Notes: generated by a model from the sequence alone, not told the origin. Shown: positions 44,428 to 57,676, counted from the stretch's first letter. The stretch is 64,000 nucleotides of DNA from Euclidia mi (GCA_944739405.2 OX123190.2:58423805-58487804), one strand, 5' to 3'. A program made the numbers and translations.

Positions 44428-45145
44428 CTAGCATAAGATCTTTAGAAGACTTTCAGTTTTCTGGTAATCAAGAGTCTGCAACCAGCGTTCTACGGACCGT
44501 TGGCATTCCTTGATAGTGAGTGGATAGATGTTTATCAATTTATTGATGCGATTGTATATGCGGCAGCTGCTTATGTAGAAACATCTGCTTGCAATTTCTG
44601 TTCTGTGCGGCTCGATAATACAAACGTGATCTTTACGTCGTCTTGCACTCCGTTTATATGGGAGCATCGCATGTCTACGCAACGTAGTTCGAAGCACAAA
44701 AAGCTGCCTTACGGACAGTACTGAAAATTCTTCATAGAGCATTTTAGTTGGATATCTGCGAGGTTTACCAGTGAGTACTTTCAATACAGCTCTTTGCGCC
44801 CTTTCAACTCTCAACAAGTGGGCTGCACATGCTCCACCCCATACCGGAATACAATAGGATAGTACCGATTGAACTAAGGCACTATAAACTAATTTCAGCG
44901 TACTCATGTTAGCAGAAGATCTAAGCTTTTTTGCTACAAATATTAATTTCCTAGTACGTGACACTACGGTCTCTATTTGCTTGTCCCAGCGGAAAAGGGC
45001 ATCTATGTGGACACCTAGGTATTTCACAGAAATGGTTTTCTGAAGTGCAAGGCAGTCGCAATTTTTGTAACTTTGAAGACAGGTGTGAGCTTTGATCGTG
45101 AGCTCATTTCCTGGTTGCGAACATAGAGCTGAAGAGAACGTTATA
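44428..45145 (-). pseudogene. LINE reverse-transcriptase C-terminal fragment
   Basis: An open frame of about 239 codons without a true start: it enters from the truncation at about 45145 as YITFSSALCS, which follows the RT motif ending in KTK in relatives, and runs to a stop at 44428-44430. Recognisable blocks: KYLGVHIDALFRW, SVLSYCIPVWGGA, RVERAQRAVLKVLTGKPRRY. These are the thumb and connection region after the catalytic RT core in Jockey/CR1-like LINEs. Endonuclease and catalytic FADD are absent, so it cannot function. No stop codons have accumulated, consistent with a young insertion. Confidence 0.85.
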
Positions 45146-48049
45146 TATTCATTAAACTGCTTATACAGTTAAGTTAAACTGTTAAATATGTAGTTATGTT
45201 TACGTCTCTTCTGTAGTTCGATCACTGGAGCAGTTGAAATATTTACGTTGCTTTCACTCAGGCAAAGATCACTTGAAAGGAAGTAAGTAGACATATACCT
45301 AAAGATTATATTTGAAAACTCAATTAAGTCCAAATATTTTTCTTCAATGTACTTACATAGAAAACATTTTACACTTTAGATACGTGTATTTACTTCAAAG
45401 CACTAGGCAAAAATACGTGCCGCTCTGTTGCCACTTTTATCTTTTAAGTCCCATTTCATGGAAATGTACCTACTCTTTATTTTTGCATCCCATATCATAT
45501 ATAGACCCTGAAACATATAGCAAGCAGGTACCTACAACTAGGGTAGTCACATATTTAACTGCTTTGCCTTTAACTATCTTTATAAGTTTGATTACCTACT
45601 TATCTGGACTGCACAAATAGCAACACTTTCTAAATAATAAATATTGCATTTTGTGGACAACATTTCGGGAAATTCTTTACAATAAATTGACAGAAACTGA
45701 TATTCTGTCTTATCTGGTGAGACTAGTAAGGGGACTGAGAAAAACGCTGGGACGATGATGATGATGATGATGACATGTTGCATTTTAAAAGTTTGATCGA
45801 CTGATTTTCATAAAGCTGTCGAAGAAAAAAATAAGCATGCGTGTTTTGTATTCTATACCACAACAAGTAAACTATTTGGTTGCCTGCATATATTATGTTT
45901 GCATTGTACAAATAATTGCATATATCTATGATTTCACACAACACAGCATTTGACGCTTATGAATAATTTCTTAGAAATAAATGATTCATAGATGATTAAA
46001 ACCAAATATGTTATTATTGTTAAGAGCTACCGTAATGTGATCTCATAGATCATCAATATTAAAGCAATGCAATTCAACACAAATTAGCAGGCATTTAGGC
46101 CGACCCCACACTGGCCGTCAGCGTTCCTCGAGCGTAGGCCCAGCGCGCGCTCGGCGTTCACTATGTAGTACAAAGTGAACGCCGGGCGTACGCCGAACGG
46201 ACACCGAGCGTACACTGGAGGAACGCTCATGACCAATGTGAGTTTATCAATATGTACGTATTAAATTATCAAATGAAGCTAGTGGTGAATGAAAACACCG
46301 TGAGGCATCCTGCATGTCTGAGAGTTCTTCATAAAAATCTGGTTAGACATGCGGATTTTGACAACTCCCACTTGCTCAGTGTAGTAGACAATGACCCAAC
46401 CCTTCTCATTTTGAAAAGAAGTCCGTCCCCAGCAGTGGTACAGTTCAAATATAGGGCTAATATTCATATATTGTTAATAATTACGAAACTTTTTCATTAG
46501 TCTTTCTTAGTCTCATATTTATTTATTTTAAGTTCCTGCTAAATACAAGCCAAAGTCAATTGCACATGAAGTCGGTTAAAAATACAGTAATATTATATAA
46601 TATTGTGAATTAAAATGCGTGAGATCTATAGAAGTACCTACTTACACATTTTACGGTCCTGAGCTGCTTTGTATATAAAAAAATAAATCAACTTTTCATC
46701 GCACGGTGAAAAATCAGAAATTCGTCAGTGAGCCACAAATTAACCGCGTCTGTATCAAAGCTATAAAGTCAAAAACACATATTCATTGGAAAGCCGGCAG
46801 TATCTCGTCACAAAGGCGTTCAGCTTCATTAGCCACGGGGCTGAGGCTTTGGAAAATTCCCTCCCTTTGATGGTGAATCAATTTTTTTTATTGAAACCGA
46901 ATTATTAAAACGTGTTTCGGTTGTATCAACACTCTGGCTGTGATCGTGATTCTTTTTTGAAAGAGTGTAGGTATTCCTTTGAAAGGAAAAAAGCACTTGA
47001 CAGATGACTACAGAATTACAAAAAAAGAATATTTTTTTGTTTATACAAACTTTGCGCGATGTACCCTTACACTTAAGTTTCTGCCATATTGAAAATAAGG
47101 CTTTACTCCGCAGTGTGACATTGACAACGTAGAAAGTACTAAACGCCTGCAAAAATTGACTACTTTCGATAACGGTCAAAGGCTTTTAGGGCCGACAATA
47201 GCGAATTACCTTACCATTTTTACGAAACTGTGTTCTTGACTAAATTGAAAGGCAAAGAAATAAAACTCAACCAGAAAGTAAGTCAATGCAAGATAGTTCG
47301 GTACAATTACGAAAAAGTTTCAGGTTTACATGAATCAATGAATATATTTATTATTTGAATAATAGTAATATTTTACGCTTTAATTTAATGTCCAAGAAAA
47401 TTTACCCGTACAAATAAAGCCGATTACAACTTTTTGAGCTTCTGGAATCATTATATCTCAGAAATTGTGATTCTGAGAAAAAATATTATAATTTAATAAG
47501 ATAACAACAGTACATTTCTCGAAAGTGAGATTGTTACGAAAAGCGAAGTAAAAGTAGCTGTAATTCTGTTAAAGGTAGTTTGTATCGAATGTTCGGCCGA
47601 AGTTAATATTCGATTCTGATCACAATCAGTCCATCACTATAAGAAGCAAACTTATTACATACAATTAAGCTACCTATATGAAATCGGTAATAAAATTCAC
47701 GGTTATTTTAAAATCTACTTAAATGATATTTATTGGTTGAATTTGCAAGAAACTCGCATAAATTCGTATTTAAATTATACACTCAATATCATATGTCTGG
47801 TTTAACGTTTTCGAGGCACCGTAATCCCGTAATTATGGCGTATATATTTAAGATAAATACCATAGAAGCTATAGTATTAGCTCAATCAGCATATTTATAA
47901 GGATTTTTAATAACTAAGAAGGTATATTACTACTTTGCTAGTAAACCATCTCGGTGGTCCTCGTGACGCTGCGATCGATCGCTGAGTTCTCCGAGGCTAG
48001 GGCAAGACAGTACAACTAATTCTATGCTTGCGAGAAAACTTTTTTTTTA
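45146..48049. other. Non-coding stretch of copy B
   Basis: No gene. It aligns with 8150-11150. It contains a SINE tail (45698-45775), the eroded fold-back element (46097-46240) and about 130 bp (45968-46096) that copy A lacks. It does not contain the CATA-tailed insertion of copy A at 10238. Confidence 0.5.
46097..46240. mobile_element. Fold-back element, right end eroded
   Basis: It keeps the left tip (AGGCCGACCCCACACTGG) but stops at CCAATGTGAG on the right. The copy A version (8979-9128) shows the reverse loss. The arms still pair across CAGCGTTCCTCGAGCGTA. Confidence 0.75.
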
Positions 48050-48303
48050 TGGACTCACGCCTGTATCCCCGAAGGGGTAGGCAGAGGTGTAATATTAAGT
48101 AAACCCACATTTCGCCATGAATTTTTGGTCCCACGTAATAGGGGGTGAGCCTATTGCCGTACCGGGCACATTACCAGACTCCGTGCTGCTACTGAGAATT
48201 TCCTAACGGAATAACCCAATAACACTTTGTCCGACCCGGGAATCGAACTCGAGACCTTCCAATCCCACGCGCACATTTATGCCGCGAGACCAACGAGGCA
48301 GTC
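48050..48303 (-). mobile_element. tRNA-derived SINE with head
   Basis: Counterpart of 11151-11380, with a fuller tail (GTAAACCCACATTTCGCC) that copy A has partly lost. The tRNA-like head is GACTGCCTCGTTGGTCTCGC on the minus strand. Confidence 0.8.
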
Positions 48304-48620
48304 AAGAAAACTTGAAAGTCATAAATTTGAAAAAGTCGGGCAATCCATCCTCAGTGCACACCCACGTTCCCCATGGCACATTCATGCCAACATTCAGCTG
48401 CCAGCGTCCAGTAGTTTCAGCTGTGCGTTGTCTGTCAGTCAGTCGGTAACGCAAGAATGTTATATATATAAAGATTGTCAATCAAAACCAGCAAAAACAT
48501 TTGATTACAATTACCTTGCAGTCGCATGATCTGTGCGTACGAAGAGGCTACCGGTACTGGTCGACACCGGTGCTACCTTTCTGCAGGCACACTTTGAAAA
48601 TAATGCGAAAGACGTGAAAG

Positions 48621-48787
48621 GTTTATCTCAGTAGCAGCACGGAGTCTGGAAATGTGCCCGGTACGGCAATAGGCTCGCCCCTTATTACGTGGGACTAAAG
48701 TATATCTGGCGAAAAGTGGGTGTAGTAATACACCTATGCCTACCGCTTCGGGGATAAAAGGCGTGACGATATGTATTTATGTATGTA
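48621..48787 (+). mobile_element. SINE fragment with 8 bp target duplication
   Basis: CGTGAAAG flanks both ends (48613-48620 and 48788-48795). The plus strand reads GAGTCTGGAAATGTGCCCGG through GGGATAAAAGGCGTGACG and ends in ATGTATTTATGTATGTA. The right-hand duplication overlaps the first bases of the neighbouring 1955 bp element, so the SINE landed at that element's edge afterwards. Confidence 0.85.
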
Positions 48788-48794
48788 CGTGAAA

Positions 48795-50749
48795 GGAGAA
48801 TGACCAAAACTGGGCTATTTTGTGGCACGTTTGCTTCTAAACGATTCATACGTGGACAATCTTCTTTTATTTTATAATTTTATATATATTAATTTGATGG
48901 GGCAAAATGGGGATTTTTAGTTCTAACATATAAGTATTTGCATTATTCGGAAATAAGTAACATCGCCATTTGCCATTTCGTATTTAAACCTCATTTTGCA
49001 TATTTCGGCAAATGTTTACAGTTTCTTGCAAACTTCTTTAAATAGGGAAAAATTACAGGTATAGTGCACCACCAACAGTGTAGCTGAATGAAAGTTCTAA
49101 TAGGTAACCAAAATAACACCAAAACCTTTTGATATTTTGAAACAGGTGGTGAAATATTTTCTATAAATAATATTTATATCCTTTATGCAACATATTACCT
49201 ACGAAGTAATATTTTGGATTATCTAAAATATGGGAACATATTTTTATGACACTGGCATCCATAATGTCTAACGTCAGTAATTTTGACATGAAAACAGTCA
49301 GTTTGCTTTTTGTATATGAACGTTGCGTTTGTGTTTCGATAATATTGTGTTTAATTAATTTACCTACTGTGATTCACATTGAGTTGAGTAATCCTTAGTA
49401 GGCTAAACACGTTTACTGCGTGACTAGTGTGTTTACTAGATTTTGACACAGGACTCTATTGGTAACATAAGTACCTATGTCGTCTACACGTAGAACAACT
49501 AACCGTGGTGAGGATCGCGGTCATATTAACTGTTCCTTTGCGGTACCTCGGCAGCACGGTACGTCCATTCTTTGGACGAGCTATCTCGTTCGGCGCACAA
49601 TATTTTGACATCATGGATAGCGCCAGTCTATGTTAGTGTTGTTTACTTCTCTTCACAATTCTTACAATTATCTATCTTAACCGAATACTCAGACGGACTT
49701 TAACTTCTTTGTTTCAGGAATTGAATGGAGACTTATGTTTAGAATGCTACACATTAATTGAAGCTTTTGCAAATTCTGAGGCCAAACCTGCACCACATTA
49801 TGGTATACGATATACAAGCTCCTACATCATTGGTATATGATTCATTTGATGAAGATTTATAATAACAAATAAAATCATAACATACCTGTGTTTTATTTGC
49901 CTATGAAGCATTAAACAGTTTAGTTTTAATGCCAACTTTATAATATAAAGTCCAAAGGAATGAGATTATCTTTTGCCAACTAGCGTCATTGAATTATCAT
50001 TAATTGTACCACATGGTATTGAGAATTCTCAGTAAGAAATATCTATAATATATCAGACTGAAAATACCCCAAACTTATATAATGTACAGGCATTCATATG
50101 TATGTAGGTTTGCTTCGTAGCTCCACTTCTTGTTACAACTATATTCTATACTTATATGTATCAAATATATATTGGAGACTTAAAATAACATACATACATA
50201 CACATACACACGCCTTTTCGCGTCGGGGAATACTTCAAATAAATGCCAATAATATGATTAAATCATATCGTCATAGTCTTAACATTATCTCAGTTGCATC
50301 TAATACTTAAACACCTAGGAGCCCGCTTACAAGACTAACCAGAATATCAGCTTTTCGACATAGCCACTGCCGTCTGACCTCCGTTACTCAAAGGGATAGC
50401 GATTTGTCATGGTTTAGACCAGTATCAGTTTATTTGAGGGTACTGACTCCCCGTAATGACTGTCGAAAATCTTTATGACAGCCGGAACCGACGGCTTAAC
50501 GTACCTACTTTCCAAAGCGCGGGCGTTAATTAACTAATTTACTACTACTAACATGATTAAATCATATGACTCTTACAAAACTTAACCTCAAAATATTTGG
50601 AAACTTAAATGTCCGATATCTAAGAACTGCCGCCGAATTTCGTATTTATTTTTTCCTGATTAAATTACGACTATAGTTTCTACATATTACTGGTCAAACC
50701 ATCAAGAAGCAAACTCAGCCCAACTTCCATACAAAAATGATCATTCTCC
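48795..50749. mobile_element. Spy-like DNA transposon between AAA and TTT, no target duplication
   Basis: The ends are inverted: GGAGAATGA at 48795 and TCATTCTCC ending at 50749; GTTTGCTTCT just inside also has an inverted partner (AGAAGCAAAC at 50705). The flanks are AAA (48792-48794) and TTT (50750-50752). Copy A has the filled-in empty target GACGTGAAATTTAAAACG at 11693-11710, so the element entered exactly between AAA and TTT with no duplication, the signature described for Spy elements. The interior shows only exon-like scraps: an ATG frame MSSTRRTTNRGEDRGH at 49477, a TTGTTTCAG acceptor near 49718 with ELNGDLCLECYTLIEA after it, and AATAAA near 49868. It is therefore probably an internally deleted, non-autonomous copy. 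Confidence 0.8.
50318..50526 (-). mobile_element. SINE fragment nested in the Spy-like element
   Basis: The complement of CTAACCAGAATATCAGCTTT, GGAACCGACGGCTTAACGTA and nearby text matches the body of the SINE at 28113-28501. Head and tail are missing. Confidence 0.75.
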
Positions 50750-50752
50750 TTT

Positions 50753-53700
50753 AAAACGCTCACCTGTTTTTGGCGGGCTATCCGCTTTGGGCTCATCTCC
50801 CCTACCTATCTATAGAAGAAATATTCGTTTCGAAGCACAACCACCCACTAATATACCCCTGTAACTTAATCATTCCCCACGAATTCCATTACAATATAGG
50901 TAGTCCAATTTTCGCGTCCGTATCACATAGATTACGTCTTAATATTTCATACTTGCATAACAGGCAGAGTCGTAAAGATATGTATATGCTCGAGTGAAAT
51001 TCGCAGTCTCCACTTGACATGCATATTGCACACACCTAGAAGAATTATTGACATAACTGTAGAATAAAAATGTACACACGTTTTAGGAATTGAAGATATG
51101 AACACAAAATTAAGTTATATGAGTTTATTAGACCCTGGGATAAATCTAAATCTAAGTATAATGCTTGATTAAGTGCTACATCGAAATGTTTTCTAAATGC
51201 TTCAAATTCTTTTCTAAAGTTATACTTAAGGAAATGCCGCCGTCTGAACCTACTACGTTTTTCGTACAGTCAACAACATTTACACAACTAGTTCTAGGAC
51301 TAAGCTTTGAGCGTATGTTCTGCTTGTTCACATGGTCAAACAAATATCTAGACCACCACCACCACCAAATTTTATCAAGAAAACAAGGTTCATTTACTAA
51401 GTAGCATGTGCATATTCAACAACACAGTCATTACAATATTTGTATAATTTCCAAGAACTTCAGCAGCACCTACACTGTAACATTTCCTTAAGATCGATGT
51501 CGCAACTTTATTGTTTAAGCCAAGGTCGCGATGAGTAAAGGATTGCTTCACAATAAGTCATTCTCTCACACCTTCTGTTACATTCCTGCATATTGTATAA
51601 ACACTGAATTGATCTTGTCTAAATTTGCATATTTTATAAGGACTCTAAAGGACAATTACTAGAAATGTTGCAATGCCTTTAATAAATAAAGACTTGCATT
51701 CCAAATTCTCTGTAACATGATACCTCATAGTCAGACGATGAAAAAGGATTTTATGGTGAAACTCCATTGTGACTTGGGATGAATTTCAGCTGATGTTAGT
51801 TTACCTTTTAGGTTTAATTAAGCAATATAATATAACAGCTACATTTTAATAAAAAAATCATTTTGTAGTTAGAGCAAAAATTGGAGTATGAGCAAAAAAA
51901 AAGTATTTGAAGAGCAATAATATAATGATTAGTTTAAATTGAAGTTAATTAGCGCTAGATGTAAAAGCTATTTTTACGGTAAGTATTTCGCAAAGTACAC
52001 ACAAATAATTACACCTAAATAATGTACAGATTAATCTATGAATATTATAGCTTGATGTATTCCCAGCCGTACCAAAAAAAGGCTGAATCTAAAACATTTA
52101 GCCGTAAGGTGTACCTGAACTACAGATAAAGGTCTGTTAAAAACCGTATCTGAATGGTGTGTTACTTCATTAACCTCTCTTGTATAAGCGTTAATTAGTC
52201 GACTAAGGCCGCTTTTATCAGGAATAAGTATCTAGGTTAATTATACGCTCATTATTTAAAAGAGATAAGTAGGCTCTTTTTTATTCGGATGATAAGCCGT
52301 TGTCATAACGTGGGTAATACCTCGATAAAATCGCTTTCATTGAATCTACTGTACTGTAGTAAAACATTTGTTATGCCTACCCAGATTTTGTGTAACCAAT
52401 TATTTTATTTTGACGAATACCAGCGTATGTACGATGAAAAGAGATGCTTTGACCTAAGCTTTGGTTTTTCTGGTTTGGTTTGGTTCTTCGCTTATTGTTA
52501 TCTCACTATTGACTCTTCGTAACGTGGACTATTGCAAATACCATGTATAGTATGTATACTGGGTTATTTACTTGCTATTCTAAAGACACAAACTAGGTAT
52601 ACCTACTTACATACGACTGGCTATTGTCCTAGTTCTTACTGACCTTTACTGTAAACTGGGTATCCCGTCGAAGATACATCTTTCTGTGATGAGCATGATG
52701 ATTTTCATTTATCTTGCATTTTCTTTTGTGACCTTTCTGTGTGGTGAAGACAATATCTCCACCCAATTTTATTCCATGGGTATCATAAGAGGCGACTAAG
52801 TAAAATACTCGAAGCTAATAATATCTTTGGGAAAAGACGGAAAACTCGACATCAAACTTGTACCCTACATATTACCAGCAATGGACTGCGCAACTGCAAA
52901 CGCTGTTTGATTTTTTTTATTAATAATATTTGTAATTACCACACCAAAGGCTTTACCTATATTCTGGATCAAGTTTCCATTTAAGCACTATCCCATTTCA
53001 TAATCCTTAACACAATACATAGCGCAGTATACAAAACATGTCAACAAAATTCCATATAAATCCACAAAGTACAAAACTCCAGCAAACAACATTCCTAAAA
53101 TTCAACACCCCAATGACCAAACACGGAAACCGAAGTCCCAAAATTAATTAACCGAAAGTCAATAATGAAGAAGAATCAGTCACGAACGATTCCACAAAGC
53201 CCTCGTCACAAAAAATATGCGAAGCAGTTTAGGTGTTAAACAGAGGGAAATTGATTTGCGTGATTCGTTTCAGAGCTGGAAACTGAACAAGAGCAAATGA
53301 TCTATATTATCTGTGATTTTGAAAAAACACATTATATCATTAAAGCAAACAATAATTAATCACAGATCGACTGCTGTTATTTGTTGAAGAACAAACAAAT
53401 AAAACAATTTGTTTTGTTCTCCAAGACAAAATGCAATTTATTTAAAACTTCTCCAGAGACCACATCGAAGCAAAAAGCAGCATTTTTCCATATTGAATTG
53501 TACATACGCTATTGAGACTGCCTAGTATTAATCGCGTGTCAACATAATAGATATCGCTTATCGGTGAAAGTTATGTAAATTAGTCTATGAGACATTGATG
53601 AATATAAAGTATATTAAATAATTATACATATAATTATGTTGTGTCCAAGATTTCATTGACATTGTTCAATGCAGCATAACGTCTACCACTATCATGGAAA

Positions 53701-54655
53701 TGACTGAAGCATCCATATCACTGAACTGACCTAAATAAACTTTCAAAACAGCTTGATCACTTTAAAGCTTATCGGCAAATCGATAATCCGATACTCTGCA
53801 CTTTTCTAATAATTCGCCAAGAAGGCGAGATAATAAAATGGCTGTGTAATTTCATGTATTGCAATACGTACATTAGTGCGACAGGTGCAAACGTAGCCTT
53901 TCCGCGGCACTATTCCGGCAACTGTTATGTAACGCCATTTATTGTTTTAATGTCACCAGCAAAGTATTTAATGTAAATTTTAAGAGACAGGGCATTACTA
54001 ATACGTATACTAATAACTAGCGGTTTCCCACGGTTGCATTCTCTCGTTATTTTTGGGATCTCGACAACAGCGCCACCCATCGGGTCAAATCAAAGTCTTT
54101 ATGCAATCCTACAAAGTTCTCTATATTCGAGTGAAAGTACTATTAAAATAGTTTCTGCCATTCCAGAGACTACTTCGGACAAACAGAAAGATAGCCAGAC
54201 AGAGTTTTATTCAGAAAATTGCTCTCAATCATACTTTCGCGTTATTGGTCTCACACGAATAAGTATACAGGGTGTAAAAAGACCCTTAACGAAAACTGAA
54301 ATCCCATATTGTACCAATCATAACGAACATTTTTTACTTCGGCACCATACCTGGGAAATTACTGGTTCAGGAGATATTGAGGCTGAAAGTCACGATTTTT
54401 ATTCTAATTATTCCAAAATCGTGTTTTGAATGATAAATATAAACTTTCTTCCAAATAAACATAAACAACATTTTAAATATTTCCCTTAATAAACGGCTCT
54501 AAAGTTCCCTAAACGCAATGTATGCGTTACAAGCTATCAGTTGAGTTGAAAGCGAGTGCATTACCCTCGACCGCGCGACCACGTGATCATAAACTGCCGC
54601 CGTTAGGTACCATGTGGTGACTACGGCTGGTGTAAGCCATTCTTGGACATAAGAT
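50753..54655. other. Non-coding stretch of copy B
   Basis: No gene. It aligns with 11705-15080, with indels of up to a few hundred bases (for example 51463-51690 is longer than copy A). The 131-codon frame at 54034-54429 is broken in copy A and lies in degraded LINE 3' UTR-like DNA. Confidence 0.5.
52684..52838 (+). mobile_element. Short retroelement fragment, copy B only
   Basis: It includes TATTCCATGGGTATCATAAG and AGGCGACTAAGT, close to the complement of 17145-17180 in the insertion at 16981-17221. It lacks the GAT tail. Copy A has the shorter sequence near 13235. Confidence 0.55.
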
Positions 54656-54881
54656 ATCATACAATATTATTTAGCGGGTCTTAGTCGCGATAATTGACTT
54701 ATTTAGCGACGGGAGGGACTGAGCCCCTCCGCGACCACGACCGTTGCAAGTTGCGGTAGAAACGTAGGAGAATAACAGAGGTAGGTATTTATGCCTTTAA
54801 ATAAGTCAATTATCGCGACTAAGACCCGCTAAATAATATTGTATGATGTATACAAATCGCGAAAGTTGAAAATCGATTAAT
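54656..54881. mobile_element. Fold-back MITE with leader, copy 2
   Basis: Same element as 7765-7976, in reverse orientation: ATCATACAATATTATTTAGC at the left, its complement near 54846, then the leader GTATACAAATCGCGAAAGTT. ATAAGAT flanks both sides (54649-54655 and 54882-54888). Copy A has the empty site near 15085. Confidence 0.85.
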
Positions 54882-55423
54882 ATAAGATATTTCACCTTTT
54901 ACGAAGAAATACCATTGGGACATACCTAAATATTAGTATATCAAGCTGTTTAGTCAAATCAAAAGAACTGGGATCGGAAGATATTTGGTTGAAAATTTCA
55001 TTAACCGCTGAAGGGATTTCATTAACAATATTGTATTGGAATTAAAATTGATGTAATCGACAGTCACATTAATGACATTCAGATTATTTAACACAACTTA
55101 ATAAAATCAAACAGAAATATAAACTTTAATGGCAGAAGCTCTAACTTAAATTGCTTACCTGACACACCTCCAAGTAAGACCTATTGTCTCTATTGAACCA
55201 TACAATAGTTCTATAGTACCATATAGCCCATTTCGGTTGAATTCTATCAACATAACTATAATGCAAATGGTCTAGGAATTAACACTTCGGCATGATATCT
55301 TCGAACATTCAAATTTTATTGCTAACGCAACGGTATCCTTTAATGCGTACATTAGACTCCACCTAGCGATCGTGAAAGGTCAAACACCATTTACTTAAGT
55401 GATCTTCAACTAAGCTGTTGAAT

Positions 55424-57668
55424 CAGGGCCGGATTTAAGGGGGGGCAGGCGGGGCAATGGCCCCGGGGCCCCCACAAGCCGGGGGCCCCCACAACAGAGG
55501 TAAAAATACCTATACTCCGAAAAACCACGTTTGAGTTTATTCCTTCAAACATAATTTTTCACATAATTAGCAACTATACCTACTTGCACAAACCTGACAA
55601 TGTTGTTTTAGAATTTTAAACAAAATGTCGGCAAGTTAATTGCTTGAAATGAAGTGAACAACTGTTCACTTCACTTCATGCAATTAACTTGAAAATCGTA
55701 AATCCAAATTAATGTTTTAAAAAAATCGACATTATTAAACTTTCATACCAAATAAACAAAATGTAATTAACCTTTGTAATTTAAATTTAGTCAGTGTCAC
55801 TTATTTCTAAATAACGAATATAAAATGATGAATCAATTTTCTGAAAACCATAATTTATTAGCGTAATGATTGAAGCATAAGTTAAGTATATTTAAATTTT
55901 GAAAAACAACCAAATAATTATCGCGACGCGCGACACATAAAAATCTAAAAGATAGAATCTGTATATATAAAACTATAAACAATAAACTGACTGACAGACA
56001 AATTGCAGCCAAAACCATTAGGCGCAGGAAGCTGAAATTTGGCATGTATGTTCCTTAGGGACTGTAGAGGTGCACTAAGAAGAGAGTTACGGAAATTCCC
56101 ACGAGTTCGGACAGAAACAGTTAAATAAAATGTGCGGTCGCAGCTGCGGGCTTCCACTAGTATTTATAGAACTAACTATTTCATAATGACACCCAAACAA
56201 GAACAGCACTTGCTCTGCTACACGAGCCTGTAAAAACATCTGAAGATTTTGTATATGGATATAGGGTCGATGATAGTCTCGAGGGAGACGACACCCGAAA
56301 GCCTTTAAAAACTTGTAGTCACAATCAAGAGGAGGTCGATAATGATTTCAAAAATGTCATTGGTCTTTGGCCCGACGTCATAACTGGAGGAATTATCAAA
56401 TATTGGGCGAAGAACCGTAAAATTGTTATGAAGATTAACTTCAGAATTCTGTCCTCCAATATCAATTGCAAGATTATACCAACTTTGTTCGGCAATGTAC
56501 AAAGAACATGCTTATACGTCGCAATAAAATTCAATAGACAGTCAATCCATTCTGGCTTTATTTTTCTCCGAATACGTGTAAAATATATTGCTATGCATGT
56601 ACACTATAAATGTCCACACAAAGAACGAAGTTAAGTGGAGAAGGGTTCAGTTACTAGAAATAAGTAACAGAGCGCCTATACGAGTACGACATATCGAATA
56701 CCCATTTAGAGTTATATGAGTCTAGTGCAACGGGGAAAACGAGTGTATCCACCGAGAGCTAGCGACGCAGGAGGCACAGCAAATTGAGTACTGGCGAAAA
56801 ATCTTTAAAATTGTCGTCAGTACTATAAAATTCATTGCTAAACGCGGATTAGCCTGCCGAGGAAATGACGAAATCATTGGATCACGTTTTACAAGTTTAC
56901 AAGTTAACAAGTTTTTACAGACCAACCAAAATTGGTACTGCTGTGCGGGCATTGGAGTCTTTATAATCATTCGTCGAATCTTAAAGAGACAGTTTTGATA
57001 AAGACGAAGAAGCAGCGAAGCCAATTTCAAGTACTGACGAATAAATACAATCACGCATGAGAAAAAGAAGTGTTAAAATTTAATCCGCCCGATTACATGA
57101 AAACACCAAAAGCAAATTTAATCTATCACCAAGAGAAAATAATTATGCGACTGGTTTTATCCCAGTTATAGATCAACTTTGTTTTTCTCACGCAGAAAGA
57201 TTCAAGCATACGAAGCTAATCCATTGACATTTGGATTCCTCCATTTGAAATTCTTCCCGAACATAGAAATTTCATTAAGAATGTATGTATTTGCTTTTAA
57301 TGGTATCGAATTGCACCGGTGGGCGCTCGTTTTCTAAAATGTATATTATCAAGAATAGACTCCGAACGACAATGGAATAAAACCGGCTGTCGAAACTAAC
57401 CCTACTTAGAATTGAAAATGATTAACTCCGCGAGCCAGACTTCAGCGAAATAATTGGCGAATTTTCGTACAAAAAAGTTCGCAAGGTGCCATTTGATTAA
57501 CACCGTATTTAGTTTAAATTGTATTTTTATATATTTTTTTATTTAAGGAAATTTATTTTCTGACAGTGTATTTTTTAAATAGTTAAAGGAAATATTTATA
57601 CGCATAATAAAAAGGGGCCCCCACAACTGCGTTGCCCCGGGGCCTCCAGACTTTTAAATCCGGCCCTG
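55424..57668 (+). mobile_element. hAT transposon, degenerate, copy B only
   Basis: 2245 bp, with terminal repeats CAGGGCCGGATTTAA and TTTAAATCCGGCCCTG and GC-rich subterminal GGGGCCCCCAC blocks at both ends. The 8 bp duplication TGTTGAAT (55416-55423 and 57669-57676) is diagnostic for hAT; copy A has TGTTAAAT at the empty site. The coding region inside is decayed (next entry). Confidence 0.95.
56200..57480 (+). pseudogene. hAT transposase, ZMYM1/TTF-zinc-finger type, decayed
   Basis: Readable pieces in shifting frames: NDFKNVIGLWPDVITGG (56341), IEYWRKIFKIVVSTIKFIA (56783), then GLACRGNDEIIGS, YATGFIPVIDQL (about 57148) and FSEIIGEFSYKKVRK (about 57442). The block EYW...I...IKFLA-RGLA-RG-E-I-GS is typical of insect hAT proteins related to ZMYM1. 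The frame changes between 56341 and 56783 and has many stops, so no active transposase is made. The hAT dimerisation region is not intact. Family assignment is from remembered motifs. Confidence 0.75.
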
Positions 57669-57676
57669 TGTTGAAT

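Larger units (their letters stand above)
44029..45145 (-). mobile_element. 5'-truncated non-LTR LINE, copy B only
   Basis: A minus-strand insertion carrying the last part of a reverse-transcriptase ORF, a 3' UTR with a TG microsatellite, and an ATT-repeat tail at the plus-strand left end (AATAATAATAATAATAATG). Copy A has the empty site near 8143 (TAGTATTTGTATTCATTAAA). The target duplication is short or blurred. Confidence 0.85.

Noticed and set aside
44328..44513. Cys/Val-rich 61-codon frame
   Set aside because: Translation of a TG microsatellite.
48621..50752. Single composite insertion of 2.1 kb
   Set aside because: Two separate events: the SINE has its own 8 bp duplication and the larger element has independent AAA/TTT borders.
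54034..54429. 131-codon frame
   Set aside because: Stops and shifts in the aligned copy A region (about 14500-14840); no motifs.
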